Source of the DNA: Thermoproteota archaeon
GTDB lineage: Archaea > Thermoproteota > Thermoprotei_A > Sulfolobales > Desulfurococcaceae
Direction of reading: 5' to 3'
Length of the DNA: 64,000 nt
Assembly (NCBI GenBank): GCA_030550615.1
Contig: JAUQPA010000001.1
Span: forward strand, 16,031 to 80,030
The translations under genes and the position numbers were made by a program. Every line of letters begins with the position of its first letter. The first letter of the stretch is position 1. Positions 9,186 through 19,032 of this stretch are shown here, piece after piece. The notes under the pieces were generated by a model. That model saw only the letters and a program-made list of their open reading frames with translations. It was not told the origin of the DNA and searched no databases.

Positions 9186-9848
9186 TTGGCCAACAGTGTA
9201 AGTAGCAAGTCAGATCTGGAGAAACTCTTAATGCCGTATTCTCGTAGACCAGGTATCGGGTTATATAAAATGCGTTTTGAACAATACCCAACTCCGGTTT
9301 CAATAGCTGCACACATGGTTTGGACAGCGTCTATGAAGAATAGGATAAAGCATCTAACAGCGCTGGATCTTGGTTGTGGTAATGGAATATTGATTACTGC
9401 CTCTATCTTAGCGGGTGCAAGCAGAGGTGTATGCGTGGAGATAGATGAAGATATGCTCAAAGTAGCTAGGAATGTAATTGTGAATAATTACCTTGATGCA
9501 TCATATAGAGTTATCTTCATCGAAGCAGATGCCACAATCATAGATTACAGTAGCATAGACGTGGTGGTAATGAATCCTCCATTTGGCGTATTAAAGTCTA
9601 ATAGGGGAAAAGATATATTGTTCTTATTGAAGGCTATTTCGAACGCTAAGTGTGTTTTCAGCTTACATAAATATTCAGAAGGATTTATTAGGAAACTAAA
9701 CAACATAGTTAAAAACCACCAACTTGAAGTGATATGGTTTGAAGTATTAAACATGGAAATACCTATGATTTATAGTAGACATCGTAGAAGAATACATAGA
9801 TTTAAAATAGTTTTTATCGGTCTCGAGAAGAGGTTTGTAGGTGGTTGA
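9186..9848 (+). CDS. METTL5-like N6-adenine RNA methyltransferase
   Basis: ALDLGCGNGI SAM motif and NPPFG catalytic motif; EQYPTP motif. Confidence 0.8.
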   Translation: MANSVSSKSDLEKLLMPYSRRPGIGLYKMRFEQYPTPVSIAAHMVWTASMKNRIKHLTALDLGCGNGILITASILAGASRGVCVEIDEDMLKVARNVIVNNYLDASYRVIFIEADATIIDYSSIDVVVMNPPFGVLKSNRGKDILFLLKAISNAKCVFSLHKYSEGFIRKLNNIVKNHQLEVIWFEVLNMEIPMIYSRHRRRIHRFKIVFIGLEKRFVGG

Positions 9849-9850
9849 AA

Positions 9851-10399
9851 ATGAGTTTTGTTATACCAGGAGAATCATTAGCTGTTGAAGAAGAGGTTTT
9901 GCCCGTTAATGGCGCCTATGCTGATCAATATGGCTACGTAAGATCGATGCTCGTAGGAAAAGCGATCTTAGATCGCTACAAAAAGACACTTCACGTTAAA
10001 CCGCTTGTTAGAAGAGATCTCACCCTCAAGCAAGGATCAATAGTGGAGGGATTAATCACAGGTTTATCCGAAGAAGTAGCATTTGTCAAGATTTACAGTG
10101 CTGAGAATAACAAGGTAAACGCTGTTGGATTACTACATGTATCTCAGGTTTCATCGGATTATGTTCATGATATATACGACTATGTGAGAATCGGCGATAT
10201 AGTTAAGGCAAAAACACTGAACTCTAGTGCACCTTACTTGTTGACGATAAGGGAACCTTCAACTGGTGTTATATTAGCTCACTGTAGTAGTTGCGGTAGT
10301 GTTTTGTACTTGCACTCAGCGGGGTATCTTGTCTGTAGAAATTGTGGTAGACAGGAGAAGAGAAAAGTTGCTGTAGGCTACTTGTATGTTCTGAGGTGA
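9851..10399 (+). CDS. csl4: Exosome RNA-binding subunit Csl4
   Basis: S1-like domain plus C-terminal zinc ribbon CSSCGSVLYLH...CRNCGRQEKRK. Confidence 0.88.
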   Translation: MSFVIPGESLAVEEEVLPVNGAYADQYGYVRSMLVGKAILDRYKKTLHVKPLVRRDLTLKQGSIVEGLITGLSEEVAFVKIYSAENNKVNAVGLLHVSQVSSDYVHDIYDYVRIGDIVKAKTLNSSAPYLLTIREPSTGVILAHCSSCGSVLYLHSAGYLVCRNCGRQEKRKVAVGYLYVLR

Positions 10400-10403
10400 G
10401 TAC

Positions 10404-11021
10404 TTGCCCCTTGTTAAGAGAAAATTCTACGTGCCATGTAGTGAAATGGAGTGTTTGAAACTCTATGAACTTTTGAAAGAGAAAATACCGTCAGTGAACT
10501 ATGTATCAATGAACATAACTGAGAAAGGATTGCTAATAGAGGCTTATGGATACGAATCAGATATTAAAGATCTATGGTTTGAAGTAAAGAACATTGTTGG
10601 TCCATTGAAGGAAATAACGCGCAAAAAAGGAATACGTAAGTATAAGGTTCCTCTCTTAGTTAAGATGATTCATAAGACTTTTCCCCCTAGGTTACTGGTC
10701 GAGGTCTTGAATAGAATGAATTATAGAGCTGAATATCGGGAAATAGAGGATGAAGTATTAACAGATGCTCCGCTTGAAGTTATTACAAACATGGCTGAAA
10801 AAATTGCAAATGTAAACAATGAGGCAGGTAAATTAGCTATGTCTACTTCAACAAGATACTATGTGGTAGCGGCGTGTGTTTTAACGAATTTAACAGTAGA
10901 AGACGTGGTCAGATACTCAGTTGAACTTGGCTTGGCGAGAAATACGCAGGATAATAGATATGTGATCGTAACGGATTGGAGAACAACTCTTGATTCGTTT
11001 TTAAAAAATATTAAAAGATAA
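10404..11021 (+). CDS. Crenarchaeal conserved protein (DUF2067-like)
   Basis: 205 aa within the csl4-rpo11 operon; family guess from context and sequence. Confidence 0.6.
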   Translation: MPLVKRKFYVPCSEMECLKLYELLKEKIPSVNYVSMNITEKGLLIEAYGYESDIKDLWFEVKNIVGPLKEITRKKGIRKYKVPLLVKMIHKTFPPRLLVEVLNRMNYRAEYREIEDEVLTDAPLEVITNMAEKIANVNNEAGKLAMSTSTRYYVVAACVLTNLTVEDVVRYSVELGLARNTQDNRYVIVTDWRTTLDSFLKNIKR

Positions 11022-11053
11022 TTACTCTTGCAAGTTTACAGGGGTTGCTTAAT

Positions 11054-11338
11054 ATGAATATTAAGATATTATCGAAAACAAATAGGGAACTGGTTCTAGA
11101 AATAGATGGAGAGGATCATACCTTGGGGAACATGCTGATGAAAGAAGCATTGAAGCATCCCTTAGTCGAGTACGCTGCTTACAGAATTCCGCATCCATTG
11201 AAAAGTAGCATGGAGTTTATCATGGTGGTTAAAGAAGGCGCGGATTTATCAGTTGTATTAAAGGACGTGATAAGTAATCTCCGTGAGCAAATCAAGGAAT
11301 TCAAGAACAAAATCGAGGAGTTACTAGGTCAAAGTTGA
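11054..11338 (+). CDS. rpo11: DNA-directed RNA polymerase subunit Rpo11 (L)
   Basis: ELVLEIDGEDHTLGNMLMKEALKHPLVEYAAYRIPHPL is the RpoL signature. Confidence 0.93.
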   Translation: MNIKILSKTNRELVLEIDGEDHTLGNMLMKEALKHPLVEYAAYRIPHPLKSSMEFIMVVKEGADLSVVLKDVISNLREQIKEFKNKIEELLGQS

Positions 11339-11706
11339 TGAAGGAAGAATCAAGAATACTAGCATACGCGCTAGGAAATTATTATGGAGTTTTCGCGACA
11401 TATAGACGTAATTTCATAGAGGAATTCCTAATACTTAGATTACCGGTTCTAAATGAGTACAGGTTTCTCGAGAAAAATCTTAGAACGTTTAATGAAATTA
11501 CATATGTATTACCCTGTAATAGCTCTGGTTATGTACCTAGCTTATTCCCAGGGTTTAAGGTTATTAATGGCGGGGATAGATTAGTGTATGGTGGCATTTA
11601 CTGCAAAATAATAAAAACAGTTCTGTGCATGCTAGATAAAAGAGGGTTAATTAATCAGCCAAGCACTGAACACGTTATTGAACTAGGCGAGAAATGTTTA
11701 CTATAG
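11335..11706 (+). CDS. Conserved hypothetical protein in the rpo11-tfs operon
   Basis: 123 aa, ATGA-type overlap with rpo11, ends just before tfs. Confidence 0.6.
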   Translation: MMKEESRILAYALGNYYGVFATYRRNFIEEFLILRLPVLNEYRFLEKNLRTFNEITYVLPCNSSGYVPSLFPGFKVINGGDRLVYGGIYCKIIKTVLCMLDKRGLINQPSTEHVIELGEKCLL

Positions 11707-11715
11707 GTGATTCTT

Positions 11716-12057
11716 ATGATTAGGTTTTGTCCAAAATGTAGAGGTGTAATGAAGCCCCGGAAAGAAGGAGGTAAGAGTTACATGGTTTGCACTAGATGCG
11801 GGTACATGGAAGAAGTAGCTAACGCTCCATCACTTAAGGTTTCCAGTAGAATTGAACACAGTGCAAAGGATAAAACTATCGTTGTGAACGAGGAGACAGA
11901 TCTATCTAAGTTACCGATAACTAGGGAGGTTACGTGTAAAAAATGCGGAGCTCACGAAGCATATTACTGGGTTTTGCAAACGAGAGCTGCTGATGAACCA
12001 CCAACGAGGTTCTACAAGTGCGTTAAGTGTGGATATGTTTGGCGAGAATATGAATGA
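11716..12057 (+). CDS. tfs: Transcription factor S (TFIIS-like)
   Basis: N-terminal MIRFCPKCRGVMKP and C-terminal CKKCG...QTRAADEPPTRFYKCVKCGYVWRE. Confidence 0.95.
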   Translation: MIRFCPKCRGVMKPRKEGGKSYMVCTRCGYMEEVANAPSLKVSSRIEHSAKDKTIVVNEETDLSKLPITREVTCKKCGAHEAYYWVLQTRAADEPPTRFYKCVKCGYVWREYE

Positions 12058-12125
12058 AGCTGAGTAAATTAGATTTTTATCTTTAATACTAGTTGTTTAG
12101 TGATATAAATACGGGTGGCGGTCTC

Positions 12126-12872
12126 TTGAGGCTTAAATTCAGAGAGGCAACGGTTTGGAAATATGCTATTGTCGCAATCTCCAAAATAATTGAAGAAGCT
12201 AGTTTCAAGATAAATGAGGAAGGAGTTAGATTGAGAGCAATGGATCCTTCCGGAGTAGCTCTGGTTGACTTCTATATTCCTCACAATGCTTTTTACGAAT
12301 TCGATGTGAGTAATGAAGTAAACATCGGTGTAAATATGGATGAACTAGCAAAAGTACTTAGAAGGGCTAGAAAAGGAGATGAGCTAGTATTAGAAATGAC
12401 TCAGCTGGGGAAGCTCGGAGTTTACTTAGAAGGAAGAGGCTCCAGAAGATTCATGTTGCCGAGTATTGAATTATCCTACCAGGAGATTCCTGAAATAAGT
12501 TTCGAGGAGAGTTTCAAGTGTAAGATATTACCTAAGTTATTCAAGGATATTGTGAAAGAACTTGAAGCTATAAGTGATGCTATTGAACTATATGCTCCGG
12601 AGAACAGTGACGCTCTCTACTTTAAAGCAGAGAGCGAAATAGCTGAAGCTGAAATAGTGCTGAGCAGCGCATCTGGTGCCTTAATAGAATATGAGTCAAC
12701 GAAAGAAGCAAGGTCAAAGTACACTATTGATTACTTATCTGACATAGTGACGGCTTCGCAAGCAGCTGAAACTCTAAGTCTCGGTTTCGGTAATGAAACT
12801 CCTTTGAAAATGATTTACGAATTACCAGGTGGAGGTACGTTACAATTCTATGTCGCGCCTAGAACAGATTAG
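12126..12872 (+). CDS. pcn: DNA polymerase sliding clamp (PCNA)
   Basis: EEGVRLRAMDPSGVALVDFYIP; C-terminal LKMIYELPGGGTLQFYVAPR. Probable TTG start. Confidence 0.93.
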   Translation: MRLKFREATVWKYAIVAISKIIEEASFKINEEGVRLRAMDPSGVALVDFYIPHNAFYEFDVSNEVNIGVNMDELAKVLRRARKGDELVLEMTQLGKLGVYLEGRGSRRFMLPSIELSYQEIPEISFEESFKCKILPKLFKDIVKELEAISDAIELYAPENSDALYFKAESEIAEAEIVLSSASGALIEYESTKEARSKYTIDYLSDIVTASQAAETLSLGFGNETPLKMIYELPGGGTLQFYVAPRTD

Positions 12873-12876
12873 TAGA

Positions 12877-13986
12877 ATGGGTTTTTTAAGGAAAATTATA
12901 CGGGATTACTACAGTAGGAAAACACTCGAGGAGCCTAGCGATTTACATAAGAGGGAGATAGCGTTAGAGAGCCTTGAGGATAATTCGTACATTAGGCACC
13001 TATCATTCCCATACATGCAGCTCTTATATGATTACATTATGAACGTGAAGACGCCTCTTCATTTATATTATTCATCGGCATTATATTCTACGCCATATGC
13101 TGATAAAATGGAGAATAAAATATGGGAGGGATCCGAGTTATTGTTTGATATTGATGCTGATAAATACCAGGGTTGTGATCAAAAAATCTGGATTTGTCCA
13201 TCCTCAGGCGAAATCTCTCCGGTTGAAATAGATAAATGCTCGCGAGGGGAAAAACCATTGGAGTATTCTTCTCTACCATGGGTATGTATTAAAAAAGCAT
13301 GGAATGATGTGTTGAAACTCGTAGATGTTTTAAAAACGGAATTTGGATACGAGAGAATTAGGATTTATTACTCGGGCAATAGGGGATTTCACGTCAAAGT
13401 CCAGGATCCTGATGTTTTAGCCTTAACGAGGGAAATGCGAAGAGCTATTGCTGACTATGTTTCATGCGAAGGCCTAAAGGTCGAGAAAATGTTTCCATCG
13501 TATAGGAACATGGTGATCTTCGGCGAAATAGAACATGGGATAAGAAGACGAGTATATCAATTAGCGAGCAACCTGGGTTTACTAGAGAAGAAGAAGGTGA
13601 AGGGGATCAGGGATCTCGAAGTTTTGGATATAGATAAATTGACTGATCTTCTAGGAGAAGTATGTATTCAGATCGATAAAGCGGTAACAATGGATATTTC
13701 AAGGCTATCGAGATTCGGAAACAGTCTCAACATGAAAGCAGGATTAAAGGTTATGGATATGAGTATTAATGCAGATATTGACGCGTATGATTACGAAAGA
13801 TTTTCCCCATTCAAAGGATTTATAAAAGTAAAGTCACTTATTACAGGAGATATAAATGCTCTGGGTATGCAGTTAAGTTTATCGAAAGGAAATATATATA
13901 GATTGGAATCGTTCATAGGAATATACCTAGTTGTGAAAAACATCGCTTTACCCGTAGATGCAAGCGAATTAGAGGTAAAAGTATGA
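12877..13986 (+). CDS. priS: DNA primase small subunit PriS
   Basis: ELLFDIDADKY catalytic motif, YYSGNRGFHVKV, directly after PCNA. Confidence 0.92.
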   Translation: MGFLRKIIRDYYSRKTLEEPSDLHKREIALESLEDNSYIRHLSFPYMQLLYDYIMNVKTPLHLYYSSALYSTPYADKMENKIWEGSELLFDIDADKYQGCDQKIWICPSSGEISPVEIDKCSRGEKPLEYSSLPWVCIKKAWNDVLKLVDVLKTEFGYERIRIYYSGNRGFHVKVQDPDVLALTREMRRAIADYVSCEGLKVEKMFPSYRNMVIFGEIEHGIRRRVYQLASNLGLLEKKKVKGIRDLEVLDIDKLTDLLGEVCIQIDKAVTMDISRLSRFGNSLNMKAGLKVMDMSINADIDAYDYERFSPFKGFIKVKSLITGDINALGMQLSLSKGNIYRLESFIGIYLVVKNIALPVDASELEVKV

Positions 13987-14489
13987 GTGAACATTACTTA
14001 AGACTCGTAAGAGAGGAAATAAAGGGCCCGACCCTAACTCAGATTCCCCCGCAAAAACTTGAATCAATTATACAAACAATTAGGAAATCATACTATAATG
14101 CGCACACTCTAGATAACCTGGGAAAAAGAATGCTTGTTTTATTGCTCAATAAGATTGCTAATGATGCCAAGCTATTAGTTAAGATTAGATCCCTTAAGTT
14201 CATGGTTCAAGAAGAAATAGAGAATAGTTCTGTGGATCAGGATATTGCAAGGTTGCTGTTACTAGCGGTAAAAGCAGGTGAAACACTGTATTCTCCCATA
14301 GTGTTGAGATTCGGTGATAAAATACTATATAAATTCAGCTCGAATTGTAGAATAGGGAGTAGGGTTTTTAGAAAGGGAGAAATCGCCCCGTTATCTATTT
14401 TGGAAATCGTCTCAGCGGAGATAAATAGTTGTGGGCAGGTAATGATAGACCCGTTCTTTAAACTCCTTGCACCTCGCTACGGGATATAA
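13983..14489 (+). CDS. GINS complex subunit (Gins15-like)
   Basis: 168 aa overlapping priS by 4 nt; the priS-gins arrangement is typical of Crenarchaeota. Confidence 0.7.
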   Translation: MSEHYLRLVREEIKGPTLTQIPPQKLESIIQTIRKSYYNAHTLDNLGKRMLVLLLNKIANDAKLLVKIRSLKFMVQEEIENSSVDQDIARLLLLAVKAGETLYSPIVLRFGDKILYKFSSNCRIGSRVFRKGEIAPLSILEIVSAEINSCGQVMIDPFFKLLAPRYGI

Positions 14490-14498
14490 GAATTGTTT

Positions 14499-14849
14499 TC
14501 ATATGTAAATTGAAACAAAGTAAAATGTGGCGATAAGAAGCATGAGCGCTACTACTAGGTAGAAAACTCTGATGTTGAAGAACTCTTTTTTCCTCCGTTC
14601 AATTCTTAATGCTACTTTCGCTAAATCCCGTGTTATTAGCATGCTTAGTAGTAAAATAACTCCCATAGTAGTTAACCTGAACGTTAGTAAACCTACTTGA
14701 TTCATATTAGTGTAATCAATTGAAGGGATCCCTGTGATTACGATGATGTATACTAGGACTGTAACCACTTTGCAAATATTTGCATATATGTTAACTATTT
14801 CTTCGTAATCAAATAACTTTACAAGCACGCTTCCAATTTTTCTATGCAT
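14499..14849 (-). CDS. Hypothetical membrane protein
   Basis: 116 aa with about three predicted TM segments. Confidence 0.5.
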   Translation of the reverse strand: MHRKIGSVLVKLFDYEEIVNIYANICKVVTVLVYIIVITGIPSIDYTNMNQVGLLTFRLTTMGVILLLSMLITRDLAKVALRIERRKKEFFNIRVFYLVVALMLLIATFYFVSIYI

Positions 14850-14939
14850 TAAAACACCTAGATAAGCTACCTGTTAAACTTTTAATCTACAGGGATTAAT
14901 ATTATGGTTAAGGCTTAAATAGTGCTTTTGCGGGGTAAT

Positions 14940-16892
14940 GATATGAACGGAAGGAGCAACATCACGGAGATTTTAGGTTATTTGTTGTTAACGCTAGGAA
15001 TTATTGTACACTTCTGGTTTTTTATAAGTAATCCAGGTTTCTATCCTCAGTTATTCACGGTTGCTAGGAGCGCTAGCAGCCTTGAAGATCTTTGTAAAAT
15101 GCTGAGTATTACTGGGGAATGTGATAGCTTCTATATATACACATGGATATTGGCAAAAGCCCCCACGTTCCTGGTTCCAGTGTATCAGATCCCTGCAGTC
15201 ATTTTGATATTTATAATAACCCGCAAGATCTTTGGATCAACTGTAACAGCTGGACTCGCTTCTTTCATATATGCTATATCACCTGGATCCTTAATTGTCT
15301 ATAATGCGGATCAAGCCGGGTTAGCGTTAGCCGGGTTATTAATTACAATTAGTGCACTGATTACAACATATGGATTAATCAATGAATTCAAGTTTCAATA
15401 TGCTTTAATGGGCTTAGTTCTATACGTAGCGCTTCTTGGTCACGTCGCTGTGCATGTGGTTTTGTTGTTGCTGGCTATGGTTTTATTAGTGAGATACATC
15501 AGCAATCAAATCGATTTAAGAACAGGAGCAATCTTAATTTTGTTTTTGATTTCAGCATTAATCACGTTCTTTATTAATGGATTAAGGTACTATAGTTTAT
15601 ATTCTGTTCCAGCAGTAGTTCTAGCTATTGGAGTTTCGCTGGGTTTATTTTTGAATAAATGGCTAAGTACTTTATCATCTCATAAGGTAGTTTATGCTTC
15701 AATAATACTGGTTTCAGCTGTTACTTCGGGTTTATTGATGTTGGTGATAGGCAGCTACAGCTACAATTACACTACGACCACCAACATGATCTACGTTTAT
15801 GGGCTTCCAGGGCTACTATCTTTGCCAAGCATGATGTTGGTTTTTACTAATCGCAAGAAGCTACAGGCGCAACTAGTTGCCGTAGCTGTCACAGCTCTAC
15901 TGGTGAATTTGTTCGATCCTTCAATCATGAGCCTTGTATTAGCTTATCTTAGTTTAACGAGCTGTGTTTTTATAGATATATTACTCAGAGTTATCAAGGA
16001 CCTGCACGTGGTGAATTGGAAAATTAGATTCGGAGCAACAGTGGCTCTGCTCGCGTTCATAACTATCTCTTTCTTTGGATCATACTTAGCTGTTAGCGAG
16101 GAAGCGGCATCAGCAAATGTCTTCAGCGAGATCACTAGGTTAACCGCGGATAAGGGTCTGGGCAAGATATCTATAGATTTAACGAAGTTAAGTGAAGACC
16201 TCGGTAGAGCAGTGAAATCGACAGCTAATAGTAGTGAAGTACTGATTATTGCTCACTGGGATTATGCTTACTTCTTGCAAAGTTCCTTAGCGAGCGAGGG
16301 ATTAAGGGCGTATCTTATAGCAAATCCGCGGAGCGGAATCCGGGGTAAGAGCTTATTGTCGAGTATTATGGTAAGCAGTTGGGAAACATCGAAGTTGATT
16401 CTGGAGAATATAAGTAGCGAGATAAATGTAAAAGACGTTTACGTTTTCGTATCATTCGCATACTCGGTTAGCTATGGGAACAATTCTTTTATTGGCGTGC
16501 CAGGCTCAATTACCCTTGAGAATTATCAATACCCAGTATTGGTATTTGATGCATATGGTGACTTGTACAGTATCATAGAGTACTTATACTACGCTAATAA
16601 ATCCATTGAAGATTACTTGTATGTTTACAGGGAACGCCCAAGAACAATGGCACTACTGTGGACTCTTGATGGTAGAGATATGTTGATTGCGCAACTATGT
16701 GTAAAATCCCTGCTAGATTCTGGATATAAGAACGTGTATAACTATGTGATTGGGCAAGCGCCGATGAACTACACGGTAAGCGGATTCGAGCTAGTTTACT
16801 CTAACAGCATCGAAGTAGGCAGAATAAGTATTACTTATTACGGAGATTACACTGTATACTACATGGTTGCATTATTTAAACTAATTGATTAA
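14940..16892 (+). CDS. Polytopic membrane protein with soluble C-terminal domain; possible divergent STT3/AglB-like GT-C protein
   Basis: Multi-TM N-terminus; the C-terminal soluble domain contains LIIAHWDYAYFLQSSL, similar to the OST WWDYG region. Confidence 0.6.
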   Translation, partial: DMNGRSNITEILGYLLLTLGIIVHFWFFISNPGFYPQLFTVARSASSLEDLCKMLSITGECDSFYIYTWILAKAPTFLVPVYQIPAVILIFIITRKIFGSTVTAGLASFIYAISPGSLIVYNADQAGLALAGLLITISALITTYGLINEFKFQYALMGLVLYVALLGHVAVHVVLLLLAMVLLVRYISNQIDLRTGAILILFLISALITFFINGLRYYSLYSVPAVVLAIGVSLGLFLNKWLSTLSSHKVVYASIILVSAVTSGLLMLVIGSYSYNYTTTTNMIYVYGLPGLLSLPSMMLVFTNRKKLQAQLVAVAVTALLVNLFDPSIMSLVLAYLSLTSCVFIDILLRVIKDLHVVNWKIRFGATVALLAFITISFFGSYLAVSEEAASANVFSEITRLTADKGLGKISIDLTKLSEDLGRAVKSTANSSEVLIIAHWDYAYFLQSSLASEGLRAYLIANPRSGIRGKSLLSSIMVSSWETSKLILENISSEINVKDVYVFVSFAYSVSYGNNSFIGVPGSITLENYQYPVLVFDAYGDLYSIIEYLYYANKSIEDYLYVYRERPRTMALLWTLDGRDMLIAQLCVKSLLDSGYKNVYNYVIGQAPMNYTVSGFELVYSNSIEVGRISITYYGDYTVYYMVALFKLID

Positions 16893-16905
16893 GAAGGTGG
16901 GAAAC

Positions 16906-17703
16906 ATGGTTCTCCCAAGAAAAGATTTACCGGATACAGGTGAATTAGTCGTAGCAACCGTAAGGGAAATTTATGATTACGGCGCATATGTTACTCTGGA
17001 CGAGTACGGGGAACTTAAAGCATATCTTCCGTGGAGCGAAATCTCATCAAAATGGGTTAGAAACATAAGAGATGTTATCAGGGAAGGTCAAAAAATTGTT
17101 GCAAAAGTAATACGAGTAGATAAAGTCAAGAGGGAAGTGGATGTTTCACTGAAGAGAATAACGGAGAGCGATAAGCAGAGGAAGATGCAATGGTGGAAAA
17201 GATACGTTAAAGCATGCAAGATCGTTGAACTTGTTGCCGAGAAATTAAATAAGAAAGCGGAGGATGCATATGGAGAAGTTATTTGGAAGCTCGAAGATAA
17301 GTACTACGACGTTATGTATGCCTTAGAGAAATCTATTAGCGAAGGACCGCAGGTGCTAAGGGACGCTGGAGTACCCGAGCTATGGATTAATCCATTAATT
17401 GAGGAAGCTTCACGACACATTAAACTTAAAGAGGTTGGCGTTAAATATAGGCTCATCGTGCAGTCTACTAAACCAGATGGTGTCTTAAGGGTAAGAAAAT
17501 GCCTTGAGCACGTAGCCGAGTTCCTGGAGTCTAGGAATACGAAGTTTAGATTATATGTCGCCGGTTCCCCGAGATATATTTTAGAAGTATACGCTGCTGA
17601 TTACAGAACAGCTGAATCCCTCGCTGAACAAGCAATTAAAGAGGGGCAGACCATAGCCGAGGAACTTGGCTTGCTATATTTAGCTGAGCGTGAAAAACAA
17701 TGA
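16906..17703 (+). CDS. eif2a: Translation initiation factor 2 subunit alpha
   Basis: S1 domain GELVVATVREIYDYGAYVTLDEY...AYLPWSEISSKWVRNIRDV. Confidence 0.93.
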   Translation: MVLPRKDLPDTGELVVATVREIYDYGAYVTLDEYGELKAYLPWSEISSKWVRNIRDVIREGQKIVAKVIRVDKVKREVDVSLKRITESDKQRKMQWWKRYVKACKIVELVAEKLNKKAEDAYGEVIWKLEDKYYDVMYALEKSISEGPQVLRDAGVPELWINPLIEEASRHIKLKEVGVKYRLIVQSTKPDGVLRVRKCLEHVAEFLESRNTKFRLYVAGSPRYILEVYAADYRTAESLAEQAIKEGQTIAEELGLLYLAEREKQ

Positions 17704-17711
17704 ATTGGTTA

Positions 17712-17900
17712 ATGAGGAAATGTAAAAACTGTGGTCACTACACTTTGTCTTGGGATAAATGCCCTGTTTGCGGTGGTGAATTAATAATTCCTCATCCACC
17801 AAGGTTTAGTCCCGTGGATAAATACGTTGGACAAAGATTGAAAATGAAAATTGAAAAAAGCGTTTTAAAACTCGATGAAAAGCCAAGTTATGTACCTTAA
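17712..17900 (+). CDS. nop10: Nop10 (H/ACA RNP component)
   Basis: MRKCKNCGHYTLSWDKCPVCGGELIIPHPPRFSPVDKY. Confidence 0.92.
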   Translation: MRKCKNCGHYTLSWDKCPVCGGELIIPHPPRFSPVDKYVGQRLKMKIEKSVLKLDEKPSYVP

Positions 17901-18003
17901 CGGATTCTTAATTAGCTTAAATAATTTTCATAATCCTATGGGGGACTATCTGTCCCGAGGAATATGTTTAAAAACCGTTATGATTATAAAAATAGAATAC
18001 GGT

Positions 18004-18104
18004 GCCGCCGTAGTATAGCCCGGTTAGTATGCGGGCCTGTCGAATGCCCCTGTTAAGGGGCATGTGGATAGCCCGTGACCCGGGTTCAAATCCCGGCGGC
18101 GGCG
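18004..18104 (+). tRNA. tRNA-Asp (anticodon GTC), ~27-nt intron
   Basis: GCCGCCG/CGGCGGC acceptor, CGGGC/GCCCG anticodon stem, loop CTGTCG + intron + A; intron contains ATGCCCCT-GTTA-AGGGGCAT. Confidence 0.9.
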
Positions 18105-18263
18105 TACCTTATAACTCCTTTAATTATTATGTAGTTTAATTCAATACTCCGATACCCCTAGAATTTTATTTGACACATGGTTCCCTAGTGTAATGTAGAA
18201 TCGTGATGTAGAAGTAAACACTCTTGTATTTGAGTAAAAGTATAGATGTGTAAGTGAAGAATT

Positions 18264-18593
18264 CTAATTTTTCAAAATTAGAATGTACAAGTAAGGATTA
18301 CTAAGCAAACTACTTATTTCAGTTTCATCAAGTTTAAGTTCTCTGAGTATTTGATGTATTTGTTCGAATGTTGTCACGGTGTATTCTCGTGTTTTTTCTA
18401 TTATTAACATTGCTTCTTCGCCGAGAGTTTTCTCTATCTGATCTCTTTTAATTAACCCCGTTCTCTTGCAAGTGGATAAACCGGTAATAAAGTGTCTTGA
18501 TATAACTCTTTCGGCTTCGAAATACTGGCAGATATAAACAACGTAATCATCATTACTCTGCATTAAGAACCACTGATTTAACTCTTTTTTCAA
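18264..18593 (-). CDS. Hypothetical protein, last gene of hydrogenase operon
   Basis: 109 aa, overlaps the hydrogenase small-subunit gene; no family recognised. Confidence 0.55.
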   Translation of the reverse strand: MKKELNQWFLMQSNDDYVVYICQYFEAERVISRHFITGLSTCKRTGLIKRDQIEKTLGEEAMLIIEKTREYTVTTFEQIHQILRELKLDETEISSLLSNPYLYILILKN

Positions 18594-19032
18594 CGATACC
18601 CTTGATCAAGGCAATTGCATAAAGTACTGCTTCAGGCCTCACCGGGCATCCCGGTATATAGTAGATAGCATCTACGTCAACGCCTCTTTCCTTGAGTATT
18701 TTTAGTAATGAGTTAACGCCTCCTATCGTTGAATAAGTATCATGCCAGATTCCTCCGCTTGAACCGCAGGATCCCAATGCTATAAGGATCCTGGGCCTCG
18801 GGGATGCTTCGATCGCGTTTATAACCTTGGGTAAAGCTTCTAGTGTTGTTGGTCCAGTTAGAAGTATTGCGTCAGCGTGTCTTGGTGTTCCTACGAGTTT
18901 AACACCAAATCTCTCTGCATCGTGGAAAGGTGTTAGTGCATCTAATATCTCTATGTCACATGCATTACAGCTACCTGTGTTAAGGTGGAAAACCCATATG
19001 CTCTTCTTTATACTCTCCAGTTTACTTGGCAA
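18553..19032 (-). CDS. Group 4 [NiFe]-hydrogenase small subunit (HyfI/HycG/NuoB-like)
   Basis: NTGSCNACDIEIL, GSCGSSGG and PGCPVRPE cluster motifs. Confidence 0.88.
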   Translation of the reverse strand: MPSKLESIKKSIWVFHLNTGSCNACDIEILDALTPFHDAERFGVKLVGTPRHADAILLTGPTTLEALPKVINAIEASPRPRILIALGSCGSSGGIWHDTYSTIGGVNSLLKILKERGVDVDAIYYIPGCPVRPEAVLYAIALIKGIVEKRVKSVVLNAE

